64,000 nucleotides of DNA from Variovorax sp. Root318D1. GTDB lineage: Bacteria > Pseudomonadota > Gammaproteobacteria > Burkholderiales > Burkholderiaceae_C. The stretch is from contig NZ_LMCQ01000024.1 of NCBI RefSeq assembly GCF_001424835.1, positions 269,562 to 333,561 of the forward strand, read 5' to 3'. Position numbers and translations under genes: made by a program. This document shows, piece after piece, positions 27,636 through 38,136 of the stretch. Each line of letters begins with the position of its first letter. Positions within the stretch are counted from its first letter, which is position 1. The notes beneath the pieces are model-generated. The model searched no databases, had not been told where the DNA came from, and saw only the letters and a program-made list of their open reading frames with translations.

Positions 27636-29900
27636 ATGAAAGCGCTGAGTCGGCACTGGCCGCGCATTGCCATCACCCTGCTCCCGGTCTTGCTGGCGCT
27701 TGCGCACGCCACCGGCATTTGGCGCGTGGGCGTCATCGATCACCTCGACCACCTGATCTACGACGCCCGGCTGCGTGCCACCATGCCGCGCACGCTCGAC
27801 CCGCGCGTGGTGATCGTCGACGTGGACGATGCCAGCCTGGCGCGGCAAGGCCAGTGGCCCTGGGGGCGCGACAAGCTGGCCCGGCTCACCGAGGAGCTCA
27901 CCGGGCGCCAGCAGGTGGCCGTGCTGGGTTTCGACGTGATGTTCATCGAGCCCGACCGGAGTTCCGGGCTCGACAAGCTGCGCCAGATTGCGAGCGGACC
28001 GCTGCGCGACATGCCCGGCCTTTCCGCGAACATCGAGCGGCTCGCGCCCGCGCTCGACAACGACGCCACCTTTGCCCGCGCGCTCGAAGGCCGCCGCGTG
28101 GCGCTCGGCTACTACTTCACGCGCACTGAAAACCCGAGCGCCAAGGGCCAGCTGCCTGCCGCTCCGCTGCTGCAGCCCGAGGCCTTTCCGCCGGGCCACG
28201 GCTACGCCACGTCCTGGAACGGCTTTGGCGCCAACCTCCCCGTGCTGGCCGCGGCTGCGCCCAACTCCGGGTTCGTCAACACACTGGTCACGTCGACAGG
28301 CGACGGCGTGATTCGCGCCGCGCCCCTTGTTGCGCGCTATGAGGGCGATGCGGCGTGGACCGGTTACTACGAATCGCTCGGCCTTGCCGTCTACCGGCTC
28401 GCCAGCGGCATGCCCCCCGTGCTGCCGGCCTTTGCCTCCGATGGCGCCGCGCCTCGGCTCCAATCCTTGCTGGTGGGCGGCTTGCGCATCCCTGTCGACC
28501 AGACCGTCAGCATGCAGGTGCCGTTTCGCGGCCCGGGCGGCGCCAACGGCGGTTCGTTCCGCTACGTGGCCGCTGCCGACGTGCTCGAAGGCCGGCTCGC
28601 GCCCGGCGAGCTGAAAGACAAGATCGTGCTCGTCGGCGCCACAGCGCCCGGCCTGCAAGACCTGCGCGCCACGCCTCTGGGCGCCGGTTTCCCCGGCGTG
28701 GAGGTGCACGCCAACATCGTGTCGGCCATGCTCGACCATCGCCTGCTCTCGGTGCCCGACTACGCGGCCGGCTACGAAGTCTTGAGCGTGCTGGCTGCGG
28801 GCCTCGTGCTGGCGCTGGGCCTCTCGTTGCTGCCGGCCACGCGCGCCGTGCTGCTCGGCATTGCCACCGTGGCGGCGCTCGTCGGTGCCAACGCCTGGCT
28901 CTACCAGGGCCACGGCGTCGTGCTGCCACTGGCCGGCTCGCTGGCCATGGCGGCACTCGCCTTCATGCTCAACATGGGCTGGGGCTATTTCATCGAGTCC
29001 CGCGAGCGGCGCGGGCTGGTGCGGCTCTTCGGCACCTACGTGCCGCCCCAGCTGGTCGATGAAATGCTCATGGACCCCGGCCGCTACAACATGCACGCAG
29101 AGAGCAAGCAGATGACCGTCATGTTCTGCGACATGCGCGGCTTTACCAAGCTGTCGGAGAAGATGGCGCCCGCCGAGCTCCAGGCCTTCTTGAACACCCT
29201 GTTCAGCCGGCTCACCAACGTCATCAGCGAGCACCGCGGCACCGTCGACAAATACATGGGCGACTGCGTCATGGCCTTCTGGGGCGCACCCGTCGACACC
29301 CCCGACCACGCCACCCTGGCCGTGCGCGCCGCGCTCGAAATGGCACACACCGTGCGCGACATCAACCAGGCCCAGCGCGTCGCCGGGCGGCCCGAAATAA
29401 GCGTGGGCATCGGCATCAACAGCGGCGTCATGTGCGTGGGCGATATGGGCTCGGTGGCACGGCGCAGCTATACCGTGGTTGGCGATGCGGTCAACCTCGC
29501 GTCGCGTCTCGAGGGCCTCAGCGCACACTACGGTGTGGAGATCGTCGCCAGCGGCGCCACCCGCGACCTTGCGCCCGGCTGCCTCTGGCAGGAGCTCGAC
29601 AGCGTGCTCGTCAAGGGCAAGGCCCAGGCCGTTGCCGTGCACACGCCCCTGGCTGCGGACACCGAACGTGCCCACGGTCCCGCGGCCCAAGAAAAATCCG
29701 AACACTTGCAGCGCTGGGCGCAAGTGCTCGATGCCTATCGGCGCCAGGACTGGGCAATGGGCCGGAGCCTGCTGGACCCATTGCTTGCCGCAGATGCCAA
29801 AAAAGTCCTTTACCAGCTCTACGCCCAGCGATTAGCCTCGATGGCGTTGCGCCCACTGGACCCCGAATGGGACGGCGCAACCCGGTTCGAAACCAAATGA
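27636..29900 (+). CDS. CHASE2-domain class III adenylate/guanylate cyclase
   Basis: A 754-residue sensor enzyme. An N-terminal helix (about 9-28) is followed by an extracytoplasmic CHASE2 domain (about 35-355; LDHLIYDARLRATMP, VVIVDVDDASLARQGQWPW, FPGVEVHANIVSAML). Three membrane helices (about 375-445) lead to a class III cyclase domain with metal-binding Asp499 (MFCDMRGFT) and Asp543 (KYMGDCVMAFWG), and SVGIGINSGVMCVGDMG further on. It makes cAMP or cGMP from a nucleoside triphosphate in response to an external cue. Its stop overlaps a possible ATG of the phosphodiesterase gene. Confidence 0.9.
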   Translation: MKALSRHWPRIAITLLPVLLALAHATGIWRVGVIDHLDHLIYDARLRATMPRTLDPRVVIVDVDDASLARQGQWPWGRDKLARLTEELTGRQQVAVLGFDVMFIEPDRSSGLDKLRQIASGPLRDMPGLSANIERLAPALDNDATFARALEGRRVALGYYFTRTENPSAKGQLPAAPLLQPEAFPPGHGYATSWNGFGANLPVLAAAAPNSGFVNTLVTSTGDGVIRAAPLVARYEGDAAWTGYYESLGLAVYRLASGMPPVLPAFASDGAAPRLQSLLVGGLRIPVDQTVSMQVPFRGPGGANGGSFRYVAAADVLEGRLAPGELKDKIVLVGATAPGLQDLRATPLGAGFPGVEVHANIVSAMLDHRLLSVPDYAAGYEVLSVLAAGLVLALGLSLLPATRAVLLGIATVAALVGANAWLYQGHGVVLPLAGSLAMAALAFMLNMGWGYFIESRERRGLVRLFGTYVPPQLVDEMLMDPGRYNMHAESKQMTVMFCDMRGFTKLSEKMAPAELQAFLNTLFSRLTNVISEHRGTVDKYMGDCVMAFWGAPVDTPDHATLAVRAALEMAHTVRDINQAQRVAGRPEISVGIGINSGVMCVGDMGSVARRSYTVVGDAVNLASRLEGLSAHYGVEIVASGATRDLAPGCLWQELDSVLVKGKAQAVAVHTPLAADTERAHGPAAQEKSEHLQRWAQVLDAYRRQDWAMGRSLLDPLLAADAKKVLYQLYAQRLASMALRPLDPEWDGATRFETK

Positions 29901-29929
29901 CGACAGCCAAAAACGGGGGGACTTTCACA

Positions 29930-30733
29930 ATGCAGGTTCGCGTGCTGGGCTGCTCGGGTGCCATTGCCAAAGACTGCCGCACCACCTCGTTCCTCGTCGA
30001 CACCGACCTGCTCGTCGATGCGGGCACCGGCGTGGGCGACCTCACGCTCGACGAAATGGCAGGCATCGACGACGTGGTGCTCACCCACTGCCACCTCGAC
30101 CACATTGCCGCCCTCCCCCTCATGCTCGACGCCGTCGGCGGCCGCCGCACCCGCCCGCTGCGCGTGCACGCCCTCTGCGAAACCATCGAGGCGTTGCGCG
30201 CCCATGTGTTCAACAACGTCATCTGGCCCGATTTCGAGAGCATTCCCAGCGCCGAAGCCCCCTTCGTAAGCTTTCACGACATCACCGTCGGCCAGACCCT
30301 GCAACTGGGCAGCGCCGTCCCCAAGCGCATCGAAGTATTGCCCGCCGTGCACACCGTGCCCGCCTGCGGCTTTGCCGTGAGCCGCGCCGAGGGCGGCGCC
30401 CACTGGGTTTTTTCAGGCGATACCGAACGCAACGCACCCTTCTGGGACCGCGTCAACGCCCTCGACGTGGCCATGCTCGTCATTGAAACTGCCTTTAGCG
30501 ACCGCGAACAGGCCCTGGCAGACCGCAGCCTGCACCTGTCGCCCAAGGTGCTCGCAGATGAGCTGGCGCGCATCGTGCCCGGCAGGCACTACCCGATCTA
30601 CATTACCCACACTAAGCCTGCCGAAACCGAAGAGATCATGAGTCAGATCGACGCGCTCGTTGGGCATCAGGTGGCAGGGTTGGCGCAGCGGGATATCCGG
30701 TGGCTTAAGGCGGACGGGGTATTGACTTTTTGA
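29930..30733 (+). CDS. Class II 3',5'-cyclic-nucleotide phosphodiesterase (metallo-beta-lactamase fold)
   Basis: A 267-residue protein starting MQVRVLGCSGAIAKD. The metal-binding signature THCHLDHIAALPL (HCHLDH at 53-58) matches the class II phosphodiesterase pattern, and FSGDTERNAPFW supplies a later ligand. The ATG at 29930 has a G-rich ribosome-binding site at 29915-29920; an in-frame ATG at 29897 overlaps the cyclase stop and would add 11 residues. It would hydrolyse the product of the upstream cyclase. A general metallo-hydrolase role is the alternative. Confidence 0.78.
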   Translation: MQVRVLGCSGAIAKDCRTTSFLVDTDLLVDAGTGVGDLTLDEMAGIDDVVLTHCHLDHIAALPLMLDAVGGRRTRPLRVHALCETIEALRAHVFNNVIWPDFESIPSAEAPFVSFHDITVGQTLQLGSAVPKRIEVLPAVHTVPACGFAVSRAEGGAHWVFSGDTERNAPFWDRVNALDVAMLVIETAFSDREQALADRSLHLSPKVLADELARIVPGRHYPIYITHTKPAETEEIMSQIDALVGHQVAGLAQRDIRWLKADGVLTF

Positions 30734-30753
30734 GTCCGGGCAGATGCCGGGAA

Positions 30754-30804
30754 TGACAAATTTGTCACGTTCTGTAGCATCTATCCGCAGAATGTGTCAC
30801 GTGA
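30754..30804. promoter_or_regulatory. Two palindromes containing TGTCA, candidate PilR-type enhancer sites upstream of pilA
   Basis: TGACAAATTTGTCA (30754-30767) is a perfect 14-bp palindrome and TCACGTGA (30797-30804) a perfect 8-bp one; TGTCAC occurs in both places. They lie about 60-110 bp upstream of the sigma-54 promoter, the usual position for an enhancer-binding activator. Confidence 0.45.
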
Positions 30805-30863
30805 TGTAAGTAAAACGACAACAAAAGTATTCATTTTTCCGCCAGAACGGCCTCCCAAAAGGG

Positions 30864-30878
30864 TGGCACAGATGGTGC
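30864..30878 (+). promoter_or_regulatory. Sigma-54 (RpoN) promoter of pilA
   Basis: TGGCACA-GATG-GTGC places GG and GC exactly 12 bases apart, as in the -24/-12 consensus TGGCACG-N4-TTGC; the only weak base is G for T in the -12 part. The predicted start near 30890 leaves about 50 nt before the pilA ATG. pilA is sigma-54-dependent in several other bacteria. Confidence 0.7.
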
Positions 30879-30940
30879 GGAAGGTACCTCGCTCCGGGCT
30901 TGGTTCCCGGGCTCTACCAACCAACCTGGAGTTTCTTTAA

Positions 30941-31480
30941 ATGAACCGTCGTTTGATTGCACGTAACGTGCAAAAGGGTTTCACCCTTATCGAATTGATG
31001 ATCGTCGTGGCGATCATTGGTATCTTGGCTGCAGTCGCTCTGCCGGCTTACAAGGACTACACCATCAAGGCTCGCATGGCTGAAGTGGTTCTGGCCGCAT
31101 CGCAGTGCCGCACGACCATCAGCGAGACGGTTCAAAGCATGAGCCCGAGCACGACACTCAGCGCCGCGAACTCCTTCGGGTGCGATGCGGCCGACAACCC
31201 CACCAAGATGGTCGCCTCGATCACGACGGACGCCGCAACCGGTGCGATCACCGTCGTTCCGCATGCGACCAATTTGGGACAGGCAACAGCCTTCGTTCCC
31301 GCGGACGACAAGATTATCCTTACCCCCCTTCGCAATACCGCTGCAGCCGGCGCTGCCCCCACTCCAGTTGCCTATGCTCTGGGAACGGCGACCACCGGCG
31401 GCCAAGGCACCCAAGTCTATGAGTGGAAGTGCACCTCGACCGGCGCTGCCCAGAAGTACGCACCGGGTTCGTGCCGCTAA
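30941..31480 (+). CDS. pilA: Major type IV pilin PilA
   Basis: A 179-residue type IVa prepilin. The leader [13 protein letters not shown] is cut after Gly13, leaving Phe at +1 and Glu at +5 ([20 protein letters not shown]). Four cysteines (56, 81, 164, 178) suggest two disulfides, one closing the C-terminal D-region ([15 protein letters not shown]). PilA is the main pilus subunit for twitching, adhesion and DNA uptake. A sigma-54 promoter lies upstream and a terminator follows, so it is a single-gene unit. Confidence 0.93.
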   Translation: MNRRLIARNVQKGFTLIELMIVVAIIGILAAVALPAYKDYTIKARMAEVVLAASQCRTTISETVQSMSPSTTLSAANSFGCDAADNPTKMVASITTDAATGAITVVPHATNLGQATAFVPADDKIILTPLRNTAAAGAAPTPVAYALGTATTGGQGTQVYEWKCTSTGAAQKYAPGSCR

Positions 31481-31511
31481 ATCCAGCGTTGCTTCACAAA
31501 GCCTGCTTGAG

Positions 31512-31536
31512 AAAGGCCGCCTTCGGGCGGCTTTTT
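31512..31536 (+). terminator. Rho-independent terminator of pilA
   Basis: Stem GCCGCC/GGCGGC (31516-31521 with 31526-31531), TTCG loop, then TTTTT. Confidence 0.85.
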
Positions 31537-32068
31537 CGTTTCAGCGACCCGTCCTGATCTGGGTTGGAAATCCGGCGTCAATTCCCCGTTACAGCGGTAG
31601 CGCTGAGCTGGTACTGAAACAGGGAAGATTGCGTTCATGGACAGTCCAAAGAGGAGGGGAACGAATGCCAATCGGTTCGGCCGCATCTGTTGGTTCGATT
31701 CGGGCAAGCCGCCGGCGCATAAATCAATGACAAGACCTTTCGGCAAGAAAAATCCCGTCCTTTTGATCAGCGCTCGGCCGCGAAATCGCCCTCTGACATA
31801 ACCAGAGCAATGCTCGTAAAGGCCAGGGGCGAACGGAGAGCAGTGAACTAGGGAGGTAGTTACTGCCGTCGAAGTCGATCGATGGCGTGCTTTCGCCGGC
31901 CCCGCGAGTGAGCCTCGGGTCATGGGGCCCTACACAGCTTGCTTGATGGCAGGCTGTGGGTGTACTGGGGACCAATGTGTCTGATTGGGCAAGTGCCGGC
32001 ACCTATCTGGGACCGCGGCAGTAGTTCTGCCCGCTGCTGACATAGGTGGGTAGCCTTCGACGACTGAA
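31537..32068. other. 530-bp gene-poor gap between pilA and fimT
   Basis: No supported gene. Only short minus-strand frames exist (31477-31923 and 31724-32002), and their translations show no domain and no codon pattern like the neighbours. The stretch looks lower in GC than the flanks. It may be an eroded gene or mobile-element remnant, but no terminal repeats or transposase motifs were recognised. Confidence 0.5.
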
Positions 32069-32644
32069 CTATTCTTCGGCAGTCACCGTGCACGTGCTGT
32101 CTGTTGCAGGCTTACAAGCTCGAGCACGCCCGGACTTAGCGATGACGACGCGCCGGGTCTGCTCGGTGTTCGCGGTATCGCTAAGATCGTTGCGCGCGAT
32201 GGTAATCGTGAGGGCGCCGAAGCCAGCCGTTTTGGTTTTTGCGTACCCAGAGGCGTCGAACATGATGTAGGCCGGAGTTTCGCTCGCAGTGCCATGCCCT
32301 GTAGCGCTGAAATAACTCGACAATGCAGGCTGCTGGACCACCGTGGTGTCACCCGTATTAAGTCCGCCGCTCCGGTCTTGGTCCACGAACACTGTCCAGC
32401 CCGTACTCCAATCGATGCCGGTGGCTGGTACCACCATCGCGTTCATGCCGCGTTTCATTGCCTCGCCTCGCGCTGCATTGACGGCTGCAACAAATGAATT
32501 GGTTGCCGAAGTCAGCTCGGAGTTTCTCTGAAAGCTCACGAAACTCGGCACGGCCACAACGAGCAGAACTGCCGCGATGGCGACGGTGACCATCAACTCG
32601 ATCAATGTGAAACCGGAACGCCGGCTCGAAGTAGAGTTTTTCAT
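32069..32644 (-). CDS. fimT: Minor pilin FimT/GspH-type
   Basis: A 191-residue prepilin-like protein. The leader [11 protein letters not shown] precedes [20 protein letters not shown] with Glu at +5. The GspH-type domain shows [19 protein letters not shown] and [13 protein letters not shown]. It would help prime pilus assembly. Its ATG overlaps the pilE stop (ATGA), and it is the last gene of the minor pilin operon. Confidence 0.85.
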   Translation of the reverse strand: MKNSTSSRRSGFTLIELMVTVAIAAVLLVVAVPSFVSFQRNSELTSATNSFVAAVNAARGEAMKRGMNAMVVPATGIDWSTGWTVFVDQDRSGGLNTGDTTVVQQPALSSYFSATGHGTASETPAYIMFDASGYAKTKTAGFGALTITIARNDLSDTANTEQTRRVVIAKSGRARACKPATDSTCTVTAEE

Positions 32645-33105
32645 GGCCAGCAAAGCTTCGCGTTTGAGGGATTGCGGCTGCAGCTTTTGACGCCCGTGCT
32701 GGTCATGCTGAGCACGCCCACCACAGAATCAGTTCGGACAGGGGTGGCGTCTACGCGAACACAATCTCGCAATGACACGCCAACGGCGCATTCCGTTGCC
32801 GAAAGTCGGTACGAGGGGGTGGCTGCGTTGTCGCCGCTGAACACCTTGAACGTCGTTGCAGCGGCAGCGGGGGTTGTGACCCCGTTTAAATTGCTGAACT
32901 CCAGATACGTGCCTCGCTGCGTCATGTAGCGTTCCTGCTGTTGCATCAACTCCAGCAGTGCGGTCCTGGCTTCTGCGCGGCGCCCTTTCAGAAGCGAGTC
33001 TTGGTAGGCCGGATAAGCGATTGATGCAAGGATGCCGACGATCGCGACCACGATCATCAGCTCGATGAGGGTGAAGCCTCTTTGGATAAGTGGCCTGTTC
33101 TTCAT
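32641..33105 (-). CDS. pilE: Minor type IV pilin PilE
   Basis: A 154-residue prepilin: leader [10 protein letters not shown], then [20 protein letters not shown] with Glu at +5, and the PilE-like segment [22 protein letters not shown]. The C-terminal cysteines (in [16 protein letters not shown]) would form the closing disulfide. It overlaps both neighbours by ATGA, so translation is coupled through the operon. Confidence 0.88.
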   Translation of the reverse strand: MKNRPLIQRGFTLIELMIVVAIVGILASIAYPAYQDSLLKGRRAEARTALLELMQQQERYMTQRGTYLEFSNLNGVTTPAAAATTFKVFSGDNAATPSYRLSATECAVGVSLRDCVRVDATPVRTDSVVGVLSMTSTGVKSCSRNPSNAKLCWP

Positions 33106-36100
33106 GGTGCGTTCTTCAAGTCTTGATAGTTATTGATCTGCCGCCAGCTCAGGCGGCCAGCGACGATCGTCTTGGTCGTCTTGTCGCCCGAGCCGGTGGC
33201 GGTGTCGATGCCGCCGGAGCCTTGCTTCACCACCTGGCTCGTGATGGTCCGGGTGCGACGGCCGGTGCTGTTGCTGACGGTTTCGACTGAGTTCGCAAGC
33301 TCGATCACCAGCGGCTGGCCAAGAATGCCCACGGTGGACACTCGGAAATCCCCGTCACCGGAGTCGACGTCCAGGCGATATTCGTTGCCGCTGCCACCGC
33401 TCACGCCGCAGCTATTGGCGCCGCTGGTTGAGCCAGGTATGAGGCTGCCGAAAATCAGGGTTTCGCCATTCAGCAGCGCGTTGCTGATCTGCTTCTCGCC
33501 GCTGGTCGAATAGTCGAAGTACCAGCCGGAGCGCTGGGTTGCGTCGACGTCGGACATCGCGCGGCCCCACACAAAAGGTGCAATCGCCACGGTCCTCGCA
33601 GTTGCATCGACAGTCCCTGGCTGCAGTCGGCCGCGCCCGCTGATCACGCTCGCTCCGGCAGGGCTGGCGTCCGGCGTCGTCGAGCCGTTGTCGTGCACTG
33701 CGTAGAAGGAGTTCTGGAGGGTCGATGAGCGGTCGTCGGCTTCCAGGTACTTGCCGGTTCCAAATGCCACATAGGTGCTGTTGCCGCGCTGGCCGGCAAT
33801 CAGGGCTGGTGCCATGGAAATCGGCTGAACCTTGTCGGCGCTGGTCTTGGCAATGAAAAGTGGATAGGGAACGGGGTTTTCGGCTGTGCCCTTGTTGAAG
33901 GCCGAAAGCTTGCCGATGTTCCAGTTGGAGGTACCAAACGCGCGGAAGTCGAGCTTCCACACATTGCCGTGCAGATCGCCGGCAAACACTTGGGTGACTT
34001 CGCGCTGCGGGCCCGGAACGGCAGAGAAATTGATCAGGCCGGGCGCCACGGTCTGCGCCAGCGTCGCGTCGACGGGCAGCGACACCTTGTAATAGTTGGA
34101 CCCGAGCGTCCAGGCCGTGCCTGCGGGCTTGGCCAGGTCGAGCAGGAACAGGGCAGGGCGCCCGGTCGAGCTGAACAAGCCGGCGCTGTCTCGCACGTAG
34201 TTGTTGACGCCACTGGCAACCAAGGCAAACCACTTGTAGGTGGCCGTTGCGCCGGCCGCGCTGGTGCGCATTTTCAGGATCTGAGGCTTGCCCACGACAA
34301 AGCCCAGGTCGGCGTCGTCTGCGTTGGTGAACTCCCACATCACCTTCGATGCGTCGAACGCGGCCGGATCGGTCACGTCGAGCGCAAAGACGCCGCGCCC
34401 GCCTGCACCGGTGCCCGAAACGAGCACCGTTCTCCAGTCTGCCTTGGTGCCGGCCGTACCCACTTCGGCTTCAGCCACTGCCGGCGAGGCATCGACGTAG
34501 CTCTGGTGGTCCGACACATACGTGGTGGAAGTGAGCGCCGACAGCTTTGGCCCCAGCCAACTCGGGATGTAGCCAAACAGTTCGTCGCCGGTCCCGGCGT
34601 TGAAGGCATGCAGCATGCCGTCGTTGGCACCTACGAACACGGCGGGCGTGCGGTTCAGGTTGTCCGTACGAAAGCCTGTGTAGCTCGCCGAACTGATGGT
34701 CGTGGGTGGCGCGCCGGAATACGCAACCCCGGAGTTGATGATGTCGCCAAGAAGCTTGTTGTTGCGACGACGGAAGGTGGTGCCGTCGTTGGCAGTACTG
34801 CCGCGCAAATAGTTCAAGCGGTTTTCGCCTTGTGTGTCGGCCGCGGCGGCAGGTGACGGCTTGTTGAGATGGGCTTTCAGGACATCCGATATGGCCGCCC
34901 AGGTAAATGCCGTGGCGGTAGGGGACGACGTTGCGCCGGAGTTGCCCACCACGATGTTCCGCGACGTTGCCGGGGCGGTGAGCGCCGCAAGGCGGTCGCT
35001 CGCGCTCCAGGCGGCCGTCGAACTGATCGAGACGTTGTTGTTCCTGTCCACGCTGATGTTGAACGCCTGCAGGTCCCCGGACCAGTTGGAAGTATCGAAA
35101 GAACCTTGGTAGATCTGGTTGCCCGCGGTGAGCTTTTGCGACGCTATGGCGCTGCCGGCAATGCTTCGCGCGGTGGTCGATGCCCGGCTGAAGATGCTGT
35201 CGAAGGCACTCAGTACGCCGCGCGCGCTGCTTTGCAGGTAGTAAGTTCCGGCCTCGCCAGGGTTCTCCGGGTCTTGCCACACGTCGTTGTCGGCAGTTCC
35301 GTCTTCCTTCAGGAAGGGGTTGCCGTAGGTGTTGAATGGCTTGCTGCCGAGGTTGCCGCTGTCTGACTCGAAGCCGCCGTATTTGGCGGCCGTGAAGAAC
35401 TGGTTGCGGGTGCGCCGGGTGGCGACATTGTTCTGGTCGCCATACTCGTTGACGTCGAAGATGAACGTCTTGACGCGCAGGCCCGGGCGTTGTTTGGCAG
35501 TCTCGCCGGTCCAACCGGTGCCCCGAATGTCGTGTGTGTGAGCCCAGTACGAGTAGCCGATGATGGCGTCTCCCTTGGGATTGGTGTTCGCCGCGTTGGG
35601 ATTGCCAGTCTTACGCCCGGTGCCCGCACCGTCGACGTAGTCCCGCACCAATCCTTTTTCGAAGTTCTGGACAACCCCGGTCCACCCGCCGAGGTCGGGA
35701 ATGTTGCCTGCGGCGTTGCCGGTGGGAAAGCGGCTCCCGTCATGCGTATTGACGTCGCCGATGACCACGATGTTGTTCTTCAGACAGGCGTAGTTGCCGG
35801 TGTTGGAGCGTCCGCCGCCAAAGGGGTCGAGGTTGGTCCAGTCGGTGTAGACGGGGAAGCCGTCTTTCAACGCATCGGTGATGCCGCTGATGGCGTCCGG
35901 GCTCGGCGACAAGCCTTGCATGTACCGCAAGGACTCGTAGTAAAGCTCGCTCACCGGGTCGTACTTCTTGTATTTGCCCGGAGTGCCGGTGCGGCCGAAT
36001 TTGTTGAGGTAGTTCACAACACCGCTGATGCCCATCGTGTTGGAGTCCGGGTTGGCCTTGAACACACCGGTGGTGGCGTCCCACTCGGCATTGGCATTGC

Positions 36101-37499
36101 CTCCGGACGGCGTGCTGTCCTGGCCGTTGATGTCGAAGGTCTTCGCACCCACGTATTTCATGGGCGCGCGCAGCACGCCGCCATAGCGGCCACCGTCGTA
36201 ACTGGCCGTCTGTTCGAGCAAATATCCGAAGGCCGCGAGCCGCAACTGGTCGCTGTATTTCTGCACCACACCGCCTGGCTTGAAATTGCCGCTTGGGTAT
36301 TTGGTACAGAAGGGGTAGTCGCGGTTGTCGAGCAGATTGCCGGCGCTGTCCTTTTGGCAAACCTGCACGCGGGCGTAGAAGAAGCCATCTCCGCCACCGG
36401 TGGTCGGAGGCGTCCATGAGCCGGTGTAGGGTCGCGTGTAACACGCCTTGGCCGTGTTCTTGATTGGGTCGCCGAACACGCCGTTGGTGCATGCCGTACT
36501 GATGTTGACGGGAGCCACCTTCCATTTGCCAGCTGCGCCGTACCAAACCTCACTAATGCTTGTGAAACTGCAAGTCCCGCCCTCGCCGGCGCAACGTGTG
36601 GCGTCGGTCGGCAGATCTTTTCCGTTGCCGATGGGCCCGATGGCGGGCCCCGAAGGCACGGTGCCTAGCGCGTAGCTGCTCGTGTCGCCGCAACCGCCGC
36701 CTCTCGTCGTACCAAAGTACATGCGGTTCAGGGTGTTGCCTACCCAGATGTCGTTGCTGCCCGCGGCCGAGGCCATGGCGGCCGGAACGGCGCCCCAGAA
36801 CGCCTTCCCGCTCGAACCGCCGCTGCGCAGGAGCTGTTTGGCCGGGAAGTTGGTGCTGTTCCACATGCACACGGGGTCGCCGTTCGGGATGACCGCGCGT
36901 TGAAGAATGGTCAGGTCGGTCGTGTCGATGTAGCGGTCGCCACCCGACAGGGCCAGCCGAAGCATGTCGATGGCCGAGTTGCCGGCCCAGTTCAGGAAGT
37001 TGCCGCTGAATGCATTGGGATATGCGTCTGCGCAAGTGCGGCTGGTGGCCGGCCCCACACGATCGAAGCGCTTGTAGTCGGCAGCCGTGAAGCCGGTTGC
37101 GGGCGTCTCGGTGGGGGCGTTGTTGTAGGAGTAGCAAGCCTCCGCGTCGTAGTAGCCAAGGTACTCGGTCGTATTGCTGTAGGTGTTGTCGTCGGCGCCG
37201 CCCGGCGTGTATTGCGCACCCACGGTCGGGTACTCGACAGACAGTGCGAGCGCAAGCGTCGGCTTGTCACCGGACGTGGTGGCGTAGAGAGGGTCGCTCG
37301 AAAGGCTGATGGCCTTGAACGCCGGCGCAGAGGTCTGGCTGTTGACCACGAAAGATATCGCGAGTGCCGCAAGGGGCAGGGCGAACCACGCGACCGAGCG
37401 CTGGCGGGCCGACCACAGCCGCGGACGGGTTGCGAGCTCCCATGTGCGCGCAACTTGCGAAGCGAACGTGCGGCGAGGAGATTCTTGGTGTTTGTTCAT
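33102..37499 (-). CDS. pilY1: PilY1-type pilus tip adhesin/assembly protein
   Basis: A 1465-residue secreted protein. An N-terminal hydrophobic segment (about 36-53) with a long basic front serves as the signal. The middle has [15 protein letters not shown] and VWQDPENPG, and the C-terminal third is the PilC/PilY1 beta-propeller ([35 protein letters not shown]). Possible calcium sites are DRNNN and DVDSGDGD. The length is near that of other PilY1 proteins. It sits at the pilus tip with the minor pilins and serves adhesion and surface sensing. An upstream start at 37565 would run into pilX, so the ATG at 37499 was taken. Confidence 0.9.
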   Translation of the reverse strand: MNKHQESPRRTFASQVARTWELATRPRLWSARQRSVAWFALPLAALAISFVVNSQTSAPAFKAISLSSDPLYATTSGDKPTLALALSVEYPTVGAQYTPGGADDNTYSNTTEYLGYYDAEACYSYNNAPTETPATGFTAADYKRFDRVGPATSRTCADAYPNAFSGNFLNWAGNSAIDMLRLALSGGDRYIDTTDLTILQRAVIPNGDPVCMWNSTNFPAKQLLRSGGSSGKAFWGAVPAAMASAAGSNDIWVGNTLNRMYFGTTRGGGCGDTSSYALGTVPSGPAIGPIGNGKDLPTDATRCAGEGGTCSFTSISEVWYGAAGKWKVAPVNISTACTNGVFGDPIKNTAKACYTRPYTGSWTPPTTGGGDGFFYARVQVCQKDSAGNLLDNRDYPFCTKYPSGNFKPGGVVQKYSDQLRLAAFGYLLEQTASYDGGRYGGVLRAPMKYVGAKTFDINGQDSTPSGGNANAEWDATTGVFKANPDSNTMGISGVVNYLNKFGRTGTPGKYKKYDPVSELYYESLRYMQGLSPSPDAISGITDALKDGFPVYTDWTNLDPFGGGRSNTGNYACLKNNIVVIGDVNTHDGSRFPTGNAAGNIPDLGGWTGVVQNFEKGLVRDYVDGAGTGRKTGNPNAANTNPKGDAIIGYSYWAHTHDIRGTGWTGETAKQRPGLRVKTFIFDVNEYGDQNNVATRRTRNQFFTAAKYGGFESDSGNLGSKPFNTYGNPFLKEDGTADNDVWQDPENPGEAGTYYLQSSARGVLSAFDSIFSRASTTARSIAGSAIASQKLTAGNQIYQGSFDTSNWSGDLQAFNISVDRNNNVSISSTAAWSASDRLAALTAPATSRNIVVGNSGATSSPTATAFTWAAISDVLKAHLNKPSPAAAADTQGENRLNYLRGSTANDGTTFRRRNNKLLGDIINSGVAYSGAPPTTISSASYTGFRTDNLNRTPAVFVGANDGMLHAFNAGTGDELFGYIPSWLGPKLSALTSTTYVSDHQSYVDASPAVAEAEVGTAGTKADWRTVLVSGTGAGGRGVFALDVTDPAAFDASKVMWEFTNADDADLGFVVGKPQILKMRTSAAGATATYKWFALVASGVNNYVRDSAGLFSSTGRPALFLLDLAKPAGTAWTLGSNYYKVSLPVDATLAQTVAPGLINFSAVPGPQREVTQVFAGDLHGNVWKLDFRAFGTSNWNIGKLSAFNKGTAENPVPYPLFIAKTSADKVQPISMAPALIAGQRGNSTYVAFGTGKYLEADDRSSTLQNSFYAVHDNGSTTPDASPAGASVISGRGRLQPGTVDATARTVAIAPFVWGRAMSDVDATQRSGWYFDYSTSGEKQISNALLNGETLIFGSLIPGSTSGANSCGVSGGSGNEYRLDVDSGDGDFRVSTVGILGQPLVIELANSVETVSNSTGRRTRTITSQVVKQGSGGIDTATGSGDKTTKTIVAGRLSWRQINNYQDLKNAP

Positions 37500-37512
37500 G
37501 TGCACTGCCGCC

Positions 37513-38136
37513 TCAATCGCGGTAAAGGATTTGCGCAACGGCCTGGATGTCGTCACGCGGACCAAAGCCCATTGCCGTCACCCGGTAGACGTAGGTGGGC
37601 GGTTTGTCGAAAGTCTTGTCGCGGTTCAGCGGATCGGAGATCGGCTCGACGATGTAGCGCGGCACCTTGGCAGGTTGAACACCCGTTTGGCCTGCGGCAA
37701 AGGTGCGGCCGGTGAACAGGCCGAACGGGACGGTTTTTGCGCCGGTCGCGTCGCTGGTGAAGTCCACCACCAGCCAGGCCGGCTTGCCGCTTTCCACCAG
37801 CGCGCACAGGCCCTTGCTGTTGTCGGAGGAGCCGCATCCGGCAACGAAGTCGTTGGTGTTGTGCATGTCGGTGAAGAGCACCTTGCGGCTGGCCGTACCT
37901 GGACCGTGGATGTCGAACTCCGCATCCATGAGGGCCGCTTCGGCCGCTTGCCACGCGAGCTGCATGTCGCGGTCGTTTCGCGAACCCCGCTCGGCCATCA
38001 TGGCAATCTGTGCGCCACCGACGCCCAGGATCGAGACGATGATCAGGATCAGCATCACGACGATGAGCGATGCGCCGCGCTCCTGTCCGCGCAATGCGAA
38101 AGGAGAGGTCGAGTAGCTGTGGGCGGGATGTGTCAT
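37513..38136 (-). CDS. pilX: Pilus assembly protein PilX
   Basis: A 207-residue protein. The prepilin-like segment is RGQERGASLIVVMLILIIVSILG, split here as a basic front and a hydrophobic helix that lacks the usual Glu at +5, as in known PilX proteins. The soluble part has QLAWQAAEAALMDAEFDI, a hallmark of PilX. The ATG overlaps the pilW stop. It belongs to the tip complex with PilV, PilW and PilY1. Confidence 0.85.
   Translation of the reverse strand: MTHPAHSYSTSPFALRGQERGASLIVVMLILIIVSILGVGGAQIAMMAERGSRNDRDMQLAWQAAEAALMDAEFDIHGPGTASRKVLFTDMHNTNDFVAGCGSSDNSKGLCALVESGKPAWLVVDFTSDATGAKTVPFGLFTGRTFAAGQTGVQPAKVPRYIVEPISDPLNRDKTFDKPPTYVYRVTAMGFGPRDDIQAVAQILYRD

Noticed and set aside
27273-29723. 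816-residue open frame antisense to the cyclase and FHA genes
   Set aside because: High-GC shadow without domains; the plus-strand proteins have clear catalytic motifs.
31477-31923. 148-residue minus-strand ORF downstream of pilA
   Set aside because: It reads through the pilA terminator in reverse, has no recognisable domain and no good start site.
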